Part shown: piece after piece, positions 26,931-37,530 of the stretch
Position numbering within the stretch: position 1 is the first letter of the stretch
Layout of the letters: every line of letters begins with the position of its first letter
Assembly: GCA_026874595.1 (NCBI GenBank)
Contig: CM049306.1
Location: 18,283,019-18,347,018, forward strand
Reading direction: 5' to 3'
From: Sipunculus nudus
Lineage: Eukaryota; Annelida; Sipuncula; Golfingiida; Sipunculidae
DNA: 64,000 nt
Made by a program: the position numbers and the translations under genes
Notes under the pieces: model-generated
The model's input: only the letters and a program-made list of their open reading frames with translations
Told to the model about the DNA's origin: nothing
The model's database searches: none

Positions 26931-27210
26931 TGTTGTTGCCCTGATCAAACCCTGACCTCGCAAAAATTTCGTCAAGGCCCATGGGGGCTGTCATTTCGCG
27001 TACAGACTAAAACCTGGATGTCGCAGGTCACATGTCGGAATTCAGGGTATACCGCTAGTAATAAATAACAACAAGAATTTCTAATGAAGCCTGATTCCAA
27101 TGTAACTCCATATCAGGCATGAGACACCTCATTGTCAGAAACCAGAAACCCAAAACTTAGACCAATTTTTCATAAACGGGTATACTTTCATTTATTTCTA
27201 AACATTGCAG

Positions 27211-27918
27211 CTCACAAAGTGCCAACAGATATCTGAACGACTGGCTCTGGATCGGGCTAAAACCCAGGTGGAATTGAAAAGGGATCATTATGATAGTTCA
27301 TTGAGTAACAAAATGCACGACTTCAGAAGATACCTGACCACTTCCGCCCCAGCCCACAGAGCCGTGAGAAAACATGAAAAGAAACTGATACAGAAGATCC
27401 GTGAAAAACATGCGCCAGTCGTTCAGGAGAAGAAAGAGAAACCAAAAGAGAAGAAACCGGTGAAAATCACAACTGGGATGTTGTGTGACTTATTGGTTCA
27501 ACGAGGGTGTGGTGACCCAAGGGAAAACTTTGGAAAGCACATCCGTGAACCAGACAGTCATGTGTTACTAAGGATACAACGAAGGCAGGCATTAATGTCA
27601 AGGACGCCGTTTATCAGAACAAAGCTTGCTGGAAAGGCGAGAGCTGAGTGTAATCAAGTAAATGCGCGCGCAACCGCCTTTTGCGAACAACAAAAACTTT
27701 TCCAAATGAGGACAGCGTCTGCCCATTCCAGAAGCCGTTTCCATGGTAATATTGTCCATCAAGGGGATGAGTCTCTAACTGAGAATAGCGGCGAGTTTTA
27801 CGAAGAAGATGATGAGTCACATGATAAACCGAAATTTGTAAACATGGATATGTATCGACGGATAAGACATTGGCTTGTCAGCTGTCGTCATGCAACTGGC
27901 ATCCCGCAAACAACATAG
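27211..27918 (+). CDS. Terminal exon of an unrecognised basic protein (235 codons)
   Basis: I do not recognise the protein. The exon starts after a good acceptor (pyrimidine-rich TTTATTTC, then CATTGCAG ending at 27,210); an in-frame stop sits at 27,199-27,201, so the frame must be entered by splicing. Codons begin in phase 0 (L-T-K-C-Q-Q). Features in order: an N-terminal basic helical part; a strongly lysine/glutamate-rich segment (EKKEKPKEKKPVK); a central conserved-looking block ITTGMLCDLLVQRGCGDP; RIQRRQALMSRTPF and CNQVNARATAFCEQQ; an acidic stretch EFYEEDDES; and a C terminus YRRIRHWLVSCRH before TAG. Composition suggests a soluble nuclear or cytoskeletal protein. An ATTAAA hexamer at 28,070-28,075 may be the polyadenylation signal. 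Upstream exons were not found. Confidence 0.7.
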   Translation, partial: LTKCQQISERLALDRAKTQVELKRDHYDSSLSNKMHDFRRYLTTSAPAHRAVRKHEKKLIQKIREKHAPVVQEKKEKPKEKKPVKITTGMLCDLLVQRGCGDPRENFGKHIREPDSHVLLRIQRRQALMSRTPFIRTKLAGKARAECNQVNARATAFCEQQKLFQMRTASAHSRSRFHGNIVHQGDESLTENSGEFYEEDDESHDKPKFVNMDMYRRIRHWLVSCRHATGIPQTT

Positions 27919-28069
27919 GCGTTACCATCTTAAAAAATGGTATAAGTACCCACCAGAATGTATAGCATTTACCGTAATTTTCTGTTTATTTCATATTTTC
28001 GGATCATAATGTATGTATAAGTTCGATTTTTTTTGGATGACTCTTTATTATATGTTCTGTGTACCATGG

Positions 28070-28075
28070 ATTAAA
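28070..28075 (+). terminator. Candidate polyadenylation signal ATTAAA
   Basis: The common variant hexamer, about 150 bases after the stop codon of the terminal exon, in T/A-rich sequence. Position is compatible with a short 3' UTR. Confidence 0.35.
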
Positions 28076-28080
28076 TATTT

Positions 28081-29480
28081 AAGTTTATACATAACAACCT
28101 GCGCTTAATCTAAGTAAATAGCTCAGTTAAAATCTCAGCGATCGAACTAAAGACAGCCATTGATTTTCAACCGAGCAAGAAGTGTTTTCTGCTCTACAGG
28201 AAAGAGCATGTCTGACTTGTAGCGCACTCGGCTCCAGTCGTTCCCGCCGCGTACAATACTCGTAAGATATTCCCACATTTTCGTATTGGATTAGAAGATG
28301 TTAAATTTCTTGGCATAAACCCGGCAGCATGTGGTGCTCGGGATAACTCGAAACCCAATGCGCCATGGTTTGAGAGGACCTTTATTGTCATTTTTTGAGC
28401 TGTCGGCGGACTAAACAACAGCGCCACTATCGGACATCACCTTATACCCGGCTCTCCTCGGCTACAAAAAGTTGTACAACTCCATAACGCATTGATCCCA
28501 GCTTAGAATAAACATAATTATAGGTATTTTGAACTAGAGTTGTCTGGGTACTCTAAAATGTTTAATACGAGTTGTTACGAACTAACTGAGCCATCACTTG
28601 AACTATTTAGGTACAGTGAACTGATAGCGGTGAGTCAGCCCTTCTCGGCACCTAACTCGCTGTTGTGTTACAGGGATCGACAAATCGTAAGGTTATCATA
28701 CGACTTTAATCCAACATTCGCAGGTCATGTGATCGGGGACCTTTACTGATATACGAACTATAAATACCTCTATAGAGAGCAGCTTCACATATTCAATATG
28801 AATAACCTAATATATTACTTGCCAATTTAATATTTTATACAATGATAAAGTTTAATAACTGCAAGAAAATGACACTATACCTCGTTTTAAAAATAAAAAA
28901 AAAATGACCGGTTTCACTTGGTTGTTTTTTTTTTGTCGTAAGTGTCATGATCTGGGGCAAGTATATTCCATACAATTGCAAACAACATAAAATATGTTCT
29001 TAACAACTGCAAACACCATAAAATGGTATAAGTTATATAGTCGGAAAAGGAACGAAATGAATCAGATGTATCAGCATGTTTGACAGCCATGTTTTTCGCC
29101 TGAAGCCCATGTTATACACACAGAAAAACAATAATAAAAAAAGAAAAAAGAACCAGTTAAAAAGAGCATGCATGATAAATCTTTAATTTATGCAAAGGCA
29201 TAGCATATGTTTCCTAACACATACCACGCAATGGCACACCAAAAATCAGTTATTTTATACAGAGTCGCCGCTCTCTTTTTTTCTTAAAAAAGGCCCAGGT
29301 CCTCGATAATGTTGCTAATTTAGTTTCTTGCCTTGATTCCTGAAAAAGAAAAATCAAAAGTATGGAAGTGAAATAATCCTGTGTTAATTATATACGACAT
29401 TTAATTAAATAAGGTAGTTTGGGTTTCCAGGGCAATCCTACAAAATTCTTGTGTCTCGACCGTAAATAGAGGCCTCGACA
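28081..29480. other. Intergenic, nothing firmly recognised
   Basis: 28.2-28.4 kb is less AT-rich and contains GTAGCGCACTCGGCT, reminiscent of a SINE tRNA head, but no B box follows. No supported exon. Confidence 0.35.
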
Positions 29481-29485
29481 GTCGA

Positions 29486-29645
29486 GGGGAAAAAACTCTC
29501 GGCTCTTTTCGCTGTCGACCCGGGTTCTATTCATCGGCGTGGCTATGAGAGTCGATTACAGTTGCCTGTCCAAGGCCGGTGGTTTTCTCCGGGTCCTCAG
29601 GTTTCCTACACCTTTACAGTCTACCAAATGCCACAGTCTGGGCCA
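29486..29645 (+). mobile_element. tRNA-derived SINE, second copy (GGTTTTCTCCGGGT core)
   Basis: Same block order as the 16.1-kb copy: TCGAGGGGAAAAAACTCTCG head, degenerate B box GGGTTCTATTC, GGCGTGGCTATGAGAGT, CCAAGGCCGGTGGTTTTCT (core about 29,572-29,595) and GGTTTCCTACACC. It is more diverged in the promoter than the 16.1-kb copy. A still weaker partial match (GTTTTCTCCGGGTTTT, minus) occurs near 44.48 kb. Confidence 0.65.
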
Positions 29646-30629
29646 TGGAGAGTGCCGCGATTAGTTATAATAACTATTTGTACAATCCATGTAAATAAGT
29701 TTATATTTTTTTTATATAATTAAAAAAATCGCTCGCTCGCACCTTTTTTTTACTACGCACAGTCCCTGGGCTATAAAAGGTGACTTCGTTTGCTTGGCCT
29801 GAGTGTCAAATATTACATCATTTATAACATACAACGGTTACATGTAAAGTGAAAGTGCAGCCATAAATTAATACAGACCTGTGTAATCCTTGGACCATTG
29901 TTCCTGAACAAAAGAGTCCGGGTTAATAATGTACAACAAAAAGTATATTAACTTAGTTTGGATATTCGATTTACCGATGTGCATGGTTTACATTTTTAGT
30001 ACTTTTAACAAAAGTTTATGTTTTGACAAATCTGCGATCATGCAAGTAGGCGATAGTTGTTTATGTAGGTGCTACGTTTATGTACGTGTATGAGAAACCA
30101 GTAAACCAGTAGGGATAGCATGTACCAACTTTTTTTACACGATGCATCAGTTCCATAACCAGCCATCTTTTTTAATACATTGTCCTTAGGAAGCAAATTC
30201 CTTTTTTTTTATTATTAAACTGACTTGATGAACTGAGAAAAAAGAATAATAAATACAAACATTCTCATGATCTTTTCATTTTGACTTATTTTTTGCAAAC
30301 GTTTACTTTAACATTGTAATAAAGTGGGTTGATGGGGTTGTCATGATCAAGATTTGATAAAAAAAAGTTGTATCACTTGTTTATCCCAAGGTAAATTTCC
30401 TTAACAAATGAAACTATATATCTGAAAATCTGATAATGCAGCAAAGATGGACCTTCCTTGTATATCTGTTTTTGTAAAATTTCTAGTGTAACTGGCTTTC
30501 GATTTCCTGGTACCTTGCGGATTAAATATTGTCTATTGATGGGTGGTCTCGCCATCATTACCTCTGTATACAGGGGTGGAAGGGGGGGGGGGGTGTTTTA
30601 TTATTCCCGGGTCCAACGAAACCATGAGT

Positions 30630-30875
30630 AGAGGCGGATATCAGGGGGGCCCAGCGGGCGCCTCCTCTTTTGCGACCTAAAAATCTTGACATGGAATAAT
30701 ATACGCTTATTATCGAAAAGGAGTACTAATTATTTCGTCTGACACCGTCTTTTTTCCTATATTTTATCACGTGAGAGATATGTATAATGGTTACAAGCAG
30801 TCCAGGCACACTTGATTACCTGTGCCAAACTATTGAGCCCCCCCCCCCTGTTTCTGAACCCTGAATGCGCCCCTG
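30630..30875. mobile_element. G-rich MITE with 6-bp target-site duplication ATGAGT
   Basis: Left end AGAGGCGGATATCAGG and right end CCTGAATGCGCCCCTG (plus strand) are imperfect inverted repeats of the CAGGGGCGGATCC type. ATGAGT directly precedes the left end (30,624-30,629) and directly follows the right end (30,876-30,881), a convincing duplication. Internal G-rich (left) and C-rich (30,838-30,848) runs lie just inside the ends. No coding capacity. Confidence 0.7.
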
Positions 30876-31058
30876 ATGAGTCTAGCTTGGTCTTGGTTTT
30901 TTCTTCGGCCCATGGGGAAATCAATTTATCTTCAAGCATGTAGGCATGACTCGCACATATATATATATATACACTTTATATTGTCCGTGTAACACATTTC
31001 AAAAATGTTACTGTAAGTTTAAGTTTTTAAAGTTTCCAATATATAATAATTCTAAACC

Positions 31059-31063
<5 letters not shown>

Positions 31064-31110
<47 letters not shown>
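31064..31110. repeat. (TA)n microsatellite
   Basis: About 23 TA units. A C run follows at about 31,202-31,215, then GCGCCCCTGC-like words resembling another fragment of the G-rich MITE family. Confidence 0.85.
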
Positions 31111-31113
<3 letters not shown>

Positions 31114-31215
31114 ATTATAAACTCCGAAATGGAACCAAAGTCTATAATTCATTTCTAATATATAAATATTATTCTCTGAATATCAGGAGGATTACATTAA
31201 CACCCCCCCCCCCCC

Positions 31216-33320
31216 TCTGCTAAAAAGTGGGGGAGGGGGATTTATACCCTCCGATCCCCTCCTGCATTGACGCCCCTGCGGGAAACCAAGGACCCGATCC
31301 TCGCCTGCCTGACTGAATGTGGCTCAGTCACTCCCATGTCTAGCTGTCATGCATTCTTACACCATGTCGCTTTACTCCTGACCTGACGCGGACCGCAAGA
31401 CTAAAATAACTAAATAAAGAACCTTCACGTCCAGATCTTGAGGACGCATCACGAGCGGTTTACTCTAGCTCTTATTGTACTTCACCAATTTCTTTAATTC
31501 AAATATTTTATATCTTATCTTCTTCTCTGCAAAATTAATTGTAAAAAAAATATTTCATTCTTCGAGACATGGACCCCAATTCAAGTAGATAAACTTGAAT
31601 CCCCTGTATTTTTAGCAAAATTAAACTTTGTTTATAGTGTTAAACAGACAAGTAGCTGCCTTTTCAAGTACGTGGAAATACATTATTTATCTTCTTATCG
31701 GAAAAAAGTAACTGATAGGAAATATGAAAAATGGGAAACTTCTTTGCTGCTTGGAAATTCTTTGGCCTATTTTGCCATTTGGGGTTAATAAAGTGTGATT
31801 GTTGGTGAGGTGAGGGATGTTCCTCCGATACCTACACCTTTCCATGAATTGACCCCGCCCAAGATTACTAAAAATGTAAAGATAAGTCTGCTACCGTTCT
31901 TGTGATATTTTTAACGTACTTTCGGTCATGGAGAGAAGTCTTTTTTTAAAGGTGGAGGGAAATGTATTTTATTCATAGATATACATGAGGTTATGTACCA
32001 TGTCCTCCCCCACACGAACTATCAGTAGGTAGTCAGAGACCACATAAATACAGGAAATATGTGAATCCGGGCCCAATTTGTACGATGGTTCTACAGCTCA
32101 TGGTTGCATCAAAGTTCTGTTCTTAACCCAGAATGAGTAAGCGCCATATCGGCTGGGATAAACATATAGTTTTGTCTGACAATGGAAATGAATAAAAATA
32201 CTCTGGTGATCCAGATTTCCTACATATAAGTGGATGTCCCTTTGAATGTCAGCCTAATGTGGGCGTGGATTTGTGCGCATACGTATATGTAGATGGCGTC
32301 GATTCGTTTACTCATCCTCCGACAAAAAAAATAAATTTTCATTCATTAGTACCCTTCATATAAAAAAGATATGAGTGAGAAATATATATCTAACGAACCC
32401 AGGTTCTTATTCAAGGTTGCTATTCATTTCATGTGTTACCGAGGTTACATTGGATCTCGGTAGATGAGCACTGTAATATATAACGCAATAGGTATTAAAT
32501 TACCAATATTAAACAAAGTGTACATATGACAAAATTAAAATATAACCAGATCGTGTGTGTGATGAGAATCTACGAGCAGCTGGCGGAGTGGCAGTAAAAC
32601 CATAACTAGGACTAGGATGAACCTCCGTAACATATATTGCATAATTTCTAACGACCCTAAACTTGTGCAAACTAGAAAGTACTCGCAGAGCGCATACCTT
32701 CAGCCACACCTGTATCTGAATCCAGATCTGCCTAAAAATTTAACCAACCTATATCCCGACAATTCTAGTTTGACTTACTGAAATTCATTGAAAACATTAG
32801 TTGTTATTTGGTACGTTTTGGGATCCTGAGTTGTGAAAAAATAACAAAGATCTCAAGCGTCTTTCGTGTTGTTCACTCTCTGACTGATGATGCGTTGATG
32901 ATGAACTTAGATAACGAGTGGGTGCGATGAATGTGACGTTACCGGGGGAGGGGATGCTCAGAACAACAGATGCTTAATGCTGTAAATGCCACAATTATTT
33001 TCCAAGATTGCACCTAGCAAAATAAAAAAAATATGTATGCATCTTGGGAGGGGAAAACCATTTATGTTCTGGTGTAATGTTCGAGTGAAGTCGCAGAAAC
33101 CAAGCAGACAATTTCTACAATACGATACATTATTATTGCTTGCCGGAAATCAAAGATTTCTGCAAGCATGTTGGTCAGTTGCGTATGTTTGTTTGTTTGT
33201 CACGATTAGTGTTTGTGTTTGTCCCCACTCTACTGTCCACAGTTTTATAGCAATCGATCTGAAACTTACAGAGTTGATTGAAACCCAAAAGTCTGGGTAA
33301 CCTTTTTTTTTTTGGTCAAT
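31216..33320. other. Intergenic, nothing firmly recognised
   Basis: GACGCCCCTG near 31,270 looks like one end of the G-rich MITE family without a partner. No supported exon in this interval. Confidence 0.35.
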
Positions 33321-33322
33321 AT

Positions 33323-33335
33323 AGGTCAAAGGTCA
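33323..33335 (+). promoter_or_regulatory. Perfect DR1 nuclear-receptor-type motif
   Basis: AGGTCA-A-AGGTCA, a direct repeat of the half-site with one-base spacing, as bound by RXR, HNF4 and related receptors. It lies just upstream of the tandem-repeat block, and may be part of a dispersed repeat instead of a functional element. Confidence 0.3.
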
Positions 33336-33801
33336 TGGTCGAAAAACGTCAAGATTTGATTTTCTTCATAACTTCGTCAATTTTAGTCCTATATCGTCAC
33401 ATACTTAGGCTCAATTTCTTCCTCTGGGTCTTCTCAATTACCTGGTCTAGTCAATCTGTCAGTATGTCTGTCTGTTTGTCAGTTGTCCTCAATTTCGTCT
33501 GTTTGCTGGGTCTTGCATCATACAATTAGCAATCTATAGGCCAAATCTACATAAACTATAGCTCATTTTGTTCTTCTTAACCTTCTCCGTTAGCTGATTT
33601 AGTCATCTGTTATCTCAGATGTCTCACCTTGTCAGTATGTCTGTCTGTTTGTCAGTTGTCCCCAATATCAGCTGCCTGCTTGTTCTTGCTATTACGATAA
33701 GCATTCTAAAAGTCACAGTGTTGGAGGAATCCTTTTAAAACTGATACATGGTTTGTCTAACACTAATAGCTCGAAAGGAATTTCTTATGTTCGTAGAGTA
33801 A

Positions 33802-33818
33802 CCGCTAGGGGGCGCTGC
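33802..33818 (+). promoter_or_regulatory. CTCF-like motif 1 (forward)
   Basis: CCGCTAGGGGGCGCTGC matches the 15-base CTCF core consensus CCASYAGRKGGCRSY at every position but the third. CTCF and its motif are conserved across bilaterians; binding here is inference. Confidence 0.45.
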
Positions 33819-34229
33819 TGGCGAATAAAACATATTATTTTTTGGCTATATCCCCAAAACTATTAACTTAACTACGCTCCCGAGGCAGCGGAAATCTTGC
33901 GCTTCTAAAGAAGCTACTTACGATATAGGTAGTAGGCCTATAGGCAAAGCGCTGTGTAAAGAGCGTATAACTTAATCTACACAAATTATAGCTGATTTTG
34001 TTTCTCTTATCCTTCTCCATAAGCTTATTTAGTAATCTCTTATCCCAGATGTGTAACTTTGTAAGTATGTCTATTTGTCAGTAGTTCTCAATAACGGTTG
34101 CCTCCTGGTTCTTGCTCTTACAATTAGCATTCTAGAAGACACAGTTTTGCAGGAATTCTTTGAAAATGATACATCTTATTTCTTACAATCATACCTCTAA
34201 AGGATTTTTTTTTAAATTTCGGAAAGTAG

Positions 34230-34246
34230 CCGCTAGGGGGCGCTGC
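34230..34246 (+). promoter_or_regulatory. CTCF-like motif 2 (forward)
   Basis: Identical 17-base word to motif 1, 428 bases downstream, at the end of the next repeat unit. Confidence 0.45.
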
Positions 34247-34518
34247 ACTCGAAACACTTCAACATCTTTTTTTACCATAGCTTCAAAACTGAAATTCTTA
34301 CCAACGTACACTGTTGCTCATTTTGTTCTTCTTAATTTTTTCCATAAGCTTATTTAGTTATCTGATTTCTCAGATGTGTCACTTTATGCCTTTTTTTACA
34401 GACTTTCTGTCTGTCTGTTTGTCAGTAGTCCTCATTTTTGGCGGCTTGCTGGTTCATGCATCTTAAAATTTGCTTTCTACAGGCCGCAGTTTTGCAGAAA
34501 TCCTTTTGAAACTGGTTA

Positions 34519-34522
<4 letters not shown>

Positions 34523-34579
<57 letters not shown>
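34523..34579. repeat. (TA)n microsatellite inside the last tandem unit
   Basis: About 28 TA units inserted between CTTA and TCGAAAG, where the other units have a short AT-rich segment (for example CTAATAGCTCGAAAG). Confidence 0.9.
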
Positions 34580-34582
<3 letters not shown>

Positions 34583-34609
34583 AAGTGGTTTTTGATTTTC
34601 GGAAAACAG

Positions 34610-34626
34610 ACGCTAGGGGGCGCTGC
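34610..34626 (+). promoter_or_regulatory. CTCF-like motif 3 (forward)
   Basis: ACGCTAGGGGGCGCTGC, 380 bases after motif 2. The 15 bases after ACGCTAGGGGGCGCTGC are almost identical to those following motif 2 (ACTCGAAACACTT). Confidence 0.45.
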
Positions 34627-34725
34627 ACTCGAAACACTTAAACATATCACTCAATGGCCTTATCATGGGAAAGTTACGAAATAACGTGTAGGTGTGCTTG
34701 CATGAAGCCTTAATATGTGTATTAC

Positions 34726-35081
34726 CCCATTCACACGGCAAATTCAAATTGTTCTGAATGCGAATTGAGCGTTCACATAGCAATCCAGTGCTTTCTCCAA
34801 CCGTTTTATCCAAATCAGTTTCAAACCCAATCGAATTATCCGCTCCGCTAATTTGTCGTGTGAACGCTCAATTCGCATTCAAAACGGTTCAGAAGCAGCA
34901 ACTGAATCACAGCACATGCGCGAATGCTTGTGTCAGCATGTTGTCAGATTGATCCACATGTGAAATGTACACCTCATGCATTGGTGCCAGATGTCTGTGT
35001 GAACGCACAATACGGTTTGAAACCGATTTGACCAATTTGCTTTGTGCAAAACGTTTTAAAACCAGTTTGTGTGTGAAAGGG
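34726..35081. mobile_element. ~356-bp MITE-like element with subterminal inverted repeats
   Basis: Ends CCCATTCACAC and GTGTGAAAGGG are imperfect terminal inverted repeats. Inside, a 22-base perfect inverted repeat occurs at 34,756-34,777 and 34,859-34,880 (core GCGAATTGAGCGTTCACA), and related words (GTGTGAACGCACAAT, GGTTTGAAACCG) recur toward the right. No open frame for a transposase. A target-site duplication is not clear, so the superfamily is left open. Confidence 0.6.
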
Positions 35082-35389
35082 TTTCTATGATTATTCATAA
35101 CTTTTACAAAGTTTGTGAAAGAAAGAACGAATCTCTTTTTGTCAAATGTATTCCGATAATCTTATCCTAATATCGAAGTCAATCTAATAGAAGATGATTG
35201 GGAAACTGAAGAACTTGTAGGGACATAATCAGGAGCAATATTATTCCTATTCTTTCACACTATTATTTCAGTTTTGCATAAAACAAAAGTTTCCCATCCT
35301 AGCACACAGTTTCATTTTCTTCGCATACGACTGTTTAACACCTTGTTCCAGCCCTTCGTGTTGGTAAACACAGTCTGTTTACCATAACA

Positions 35390-35620
35390 AGGCCGCGTGA
35401 CCGGAGGTCTGATTAAGAGGGGTAACACGCGGTGTTTCAGCGAGCGGGAACAAGTATTACATTTTTTTGGGCCAAGTGAGTCAGGGCATCTCCTGATTGG
35501 CACGTGTTGTGGCTTCGCGCAGCATACGGCCCGACGCACTGTGTTTATGTTGACAATTGCGATCGCGCCCGGTTCACTGTTTTTAACACTCGGTCACGGG
35601 AGTAAGCAAACGGTTTCAAG
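35390..35620. promoter_or_regulatory. CpG-rich segment with AP-1, CCAAT and E-box motifs
   Basis: About 20 CpG in some 230 bases against a CpG-poor background (ATACGGCCCGACGCAC, GCGATCGCGCCCGG). It contains TGAGTCA (35,477-35,483, AP-1 consensus), ATTGG (35,496-35,500, inverted CCAAT) directly joined to CACGTG (35,501-35,506, E-box). Looks like a promoter or enhancer, but no coding exon was recognised beside it. It lies between forward and reverse CTCF-like motifs. Confidence 0.4.
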
Positions 35621-36203
35621 GCAATATTTTTGCTGGTACAGTTTAAAGGAAAACAGCTATTTTTCGTGTTAACTCAAAATGCTTTATAGGTTATTAGGCC
35701 CCTTTAACATTGTAGCTTTTAAATAATAGATTACCAATATTTTTCATTTTGCTTTGCTTATTTGACATGAAAGTAGTAAATCATTTTACAGCTACTACTA
35801 GTTAGGGTAATCACTAAGCTGACTGATGTATGTCTCTGAAATTTATAATTGAAACACCGATGTACTTTTGTTATGGCTATATGTTCAGTTTAAATAAATA
35901 AAGATTGACTTGTTAGTATGTGCTTCTTCAAGTTAAAAAGGTGTATAGACATTTAAGTTGTGCAGTATATATGTTAAGGCGAATGAACTATGCGCGAGGC
36001 GCAGCACTGCTGTCAGAAGCGATAGACGAATAAAACTGGTGATTAATTTTGCATTTCTCTATACAGTGTCAAATATTTATGAATGACTATTCAAGGTGTT
36101 TGAAATAAATTCCTCACCGCCACTTAAATTATTTTTGACAGACTGGGCCAAAAAATGTCAGAATAATATGGTATACTCCATAGTTAAGACGGTCATCTCT
36201 GAA

Positions 36204-36218
36204 AGCGCCCCCTGGTAG
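36204..36218 (-). promoter_or_regulatory. CTCF-like motif 4 (reverse orientation)
   Basis: The plus strand reads AGCGCCCCCTGGTAG; its complement, CTACCAGGGGGCGCT, matches the CTCF core at 14 of 15 positions. Convergent with the three forward motifs 1.6-2.4 kb to the left. Confidence 0.45.
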
Positions 36219-36330
36219 AGCTCGGCCCCTCTGATATTTTTAGTTAGCACTGCAGTTGTCATATTCAACGTTATATCCACCCTGTATTTGTATATTTTGT
36301 ACATTAACAAATAACCAACAAATTTTATCC

Positions 36331-36332
<2 letters not shown>

Positions 36333-36371
<39 letters not shown>
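36333..36371. repeat. (GA)n microsatellite
   Basis: About 19 AG units. Confidence 0.9.
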
Positions 36372-36376
<5 letters not shown>

Positions 36377-37500
36377 CACTCAACCATTGTCACCGCCCGA
36401 AATGCGGACCTGTTCCAGCTCGAGGAGGGATGATGCATTTGCATTGAGACCTGTGTATATGGTACTTTCTCATTGATAATATAAGTAATGATTTCTTTGA
36501 AGGCACTTTGTGGTTAATCACCAAACAACTGATCCGTAAAAACAGAAGCGTTAATTCTTAATATTAATTATATTTAGGTGACCCTTTTTATTGTTTATAC
36601 ATGTTTATTTTGTATAAACTCATCAAGGGTTGACGGTATGTCTAGTATTTCCCTTTGATCTGTTGCAAATCAAAGTCATGGATTGGTATAAAAGTGCCTG
36701 TTAAAGTCTAATATGAGGACTTCATTTGGTCAGAATACGGGTCAGATTTGAGAGAACCAGGGATACACTCGAGTTCCCACTCCATGCTCTTGTTATCTTG
36801 CTCCAGTATTTTTTATATCATTTATTTAGTTATATAGAACTGTTCAAAAGAGACCCTAACTTCAATGAGGCTTCTCTAAATGTTTGACAGACATAAATAC
36901 TTTCGCGTAACATGCCCGCATGTTCCATGTGGTGCCACCTGTTGTCCATTACTGTAACGAGTGTTAATTACCTATGATGATAAATGTGATGCTCTTATAG
37001 TGCACCACATTAAACTAATAAACACAGTTTAGGAGTAGATAAAAATCCTTTATCAATATACAAATGTATATTTTATCAAATTTGAAATATTTCTTAAAAA
37101 TAAAGATGGGAAAGACGTTAGTTGGTCGTTCAAGGCCGTGGGCACCATTTCAGTGTACATATTTACACTTTTGACTCATCATTTTTCAGGTCTTTTAAAT
37201 CCTCAGTAGGTTGAGACCACCGAGCACGTTTCCGCCATCTTCCTGAGATCCAGGTATCTTTTTTTCGTTCCGCAGAGACCTAGCTTTATCGGGTCCCCCG
37301 ACCTTCAAGGTCACAATCAGAGGAAAGGTCGGGACCCTAGATTAATTAGGCTATATTGATCGATATAATATAAGTACATGTATAATTAACAGAAACCCAA
37401 CAGAAGTAAAGTAGTATTTGAGTTAAACACTTTCCACTGTTGTTGACTTCTAGCGATAGGAGGATTAAACTGCACATACACGGATAAACAAATTCTGTGT
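36372..37500. other. Intergenic, nothing recognised
   Basis: Contains an inverted pair around CCGACCTTCAAGGTCA / AAAGGTCGGGACC near 37,290-37,335. No exon supported. Confidence 0.4.
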
Positions 37501-37530
37501 ACGAGATAAAGCTACCGCTCTAGAGATATG

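Larger units (their letters stand above)
33375..34665. repeat. Degenerate tandem repeat, ~350-430 bp units, each full unit ending in a CTCF-like motif
   Basis: About three and a half units. Recurrent landmarks in order within a unit: (A)TCTACA.AAA.TATAGCT.ATTTTGTT, CTTCTTA.CCTTCTCC.TAAGCT, ATTTAGT.ATCT, TCTCAGATGTGTCAC, GTATGTCTGTCTGTTTGTCAGT (near 33,461, 33,633, 34,061 and 34,407, sometimes shortened), TGC.GGTTCTTGC, CA.TTTTGCAGGAATCCTTT, CTCGAAAG, and finally CCGCTAGGGGGCGCTGC. The first unit is partial and lacks the last motif. In the last unit a (TA)n array (34,523-34,579) has expanded inside the unit. Confidence 0.75.

Noticed and set aside
33375-34665. A CRISPR array
   Set aside because: Units are 350-430 bases, degenerate and in a eukaryotic genome; no short regular repeat-spacer structure exists anywhere in the window.
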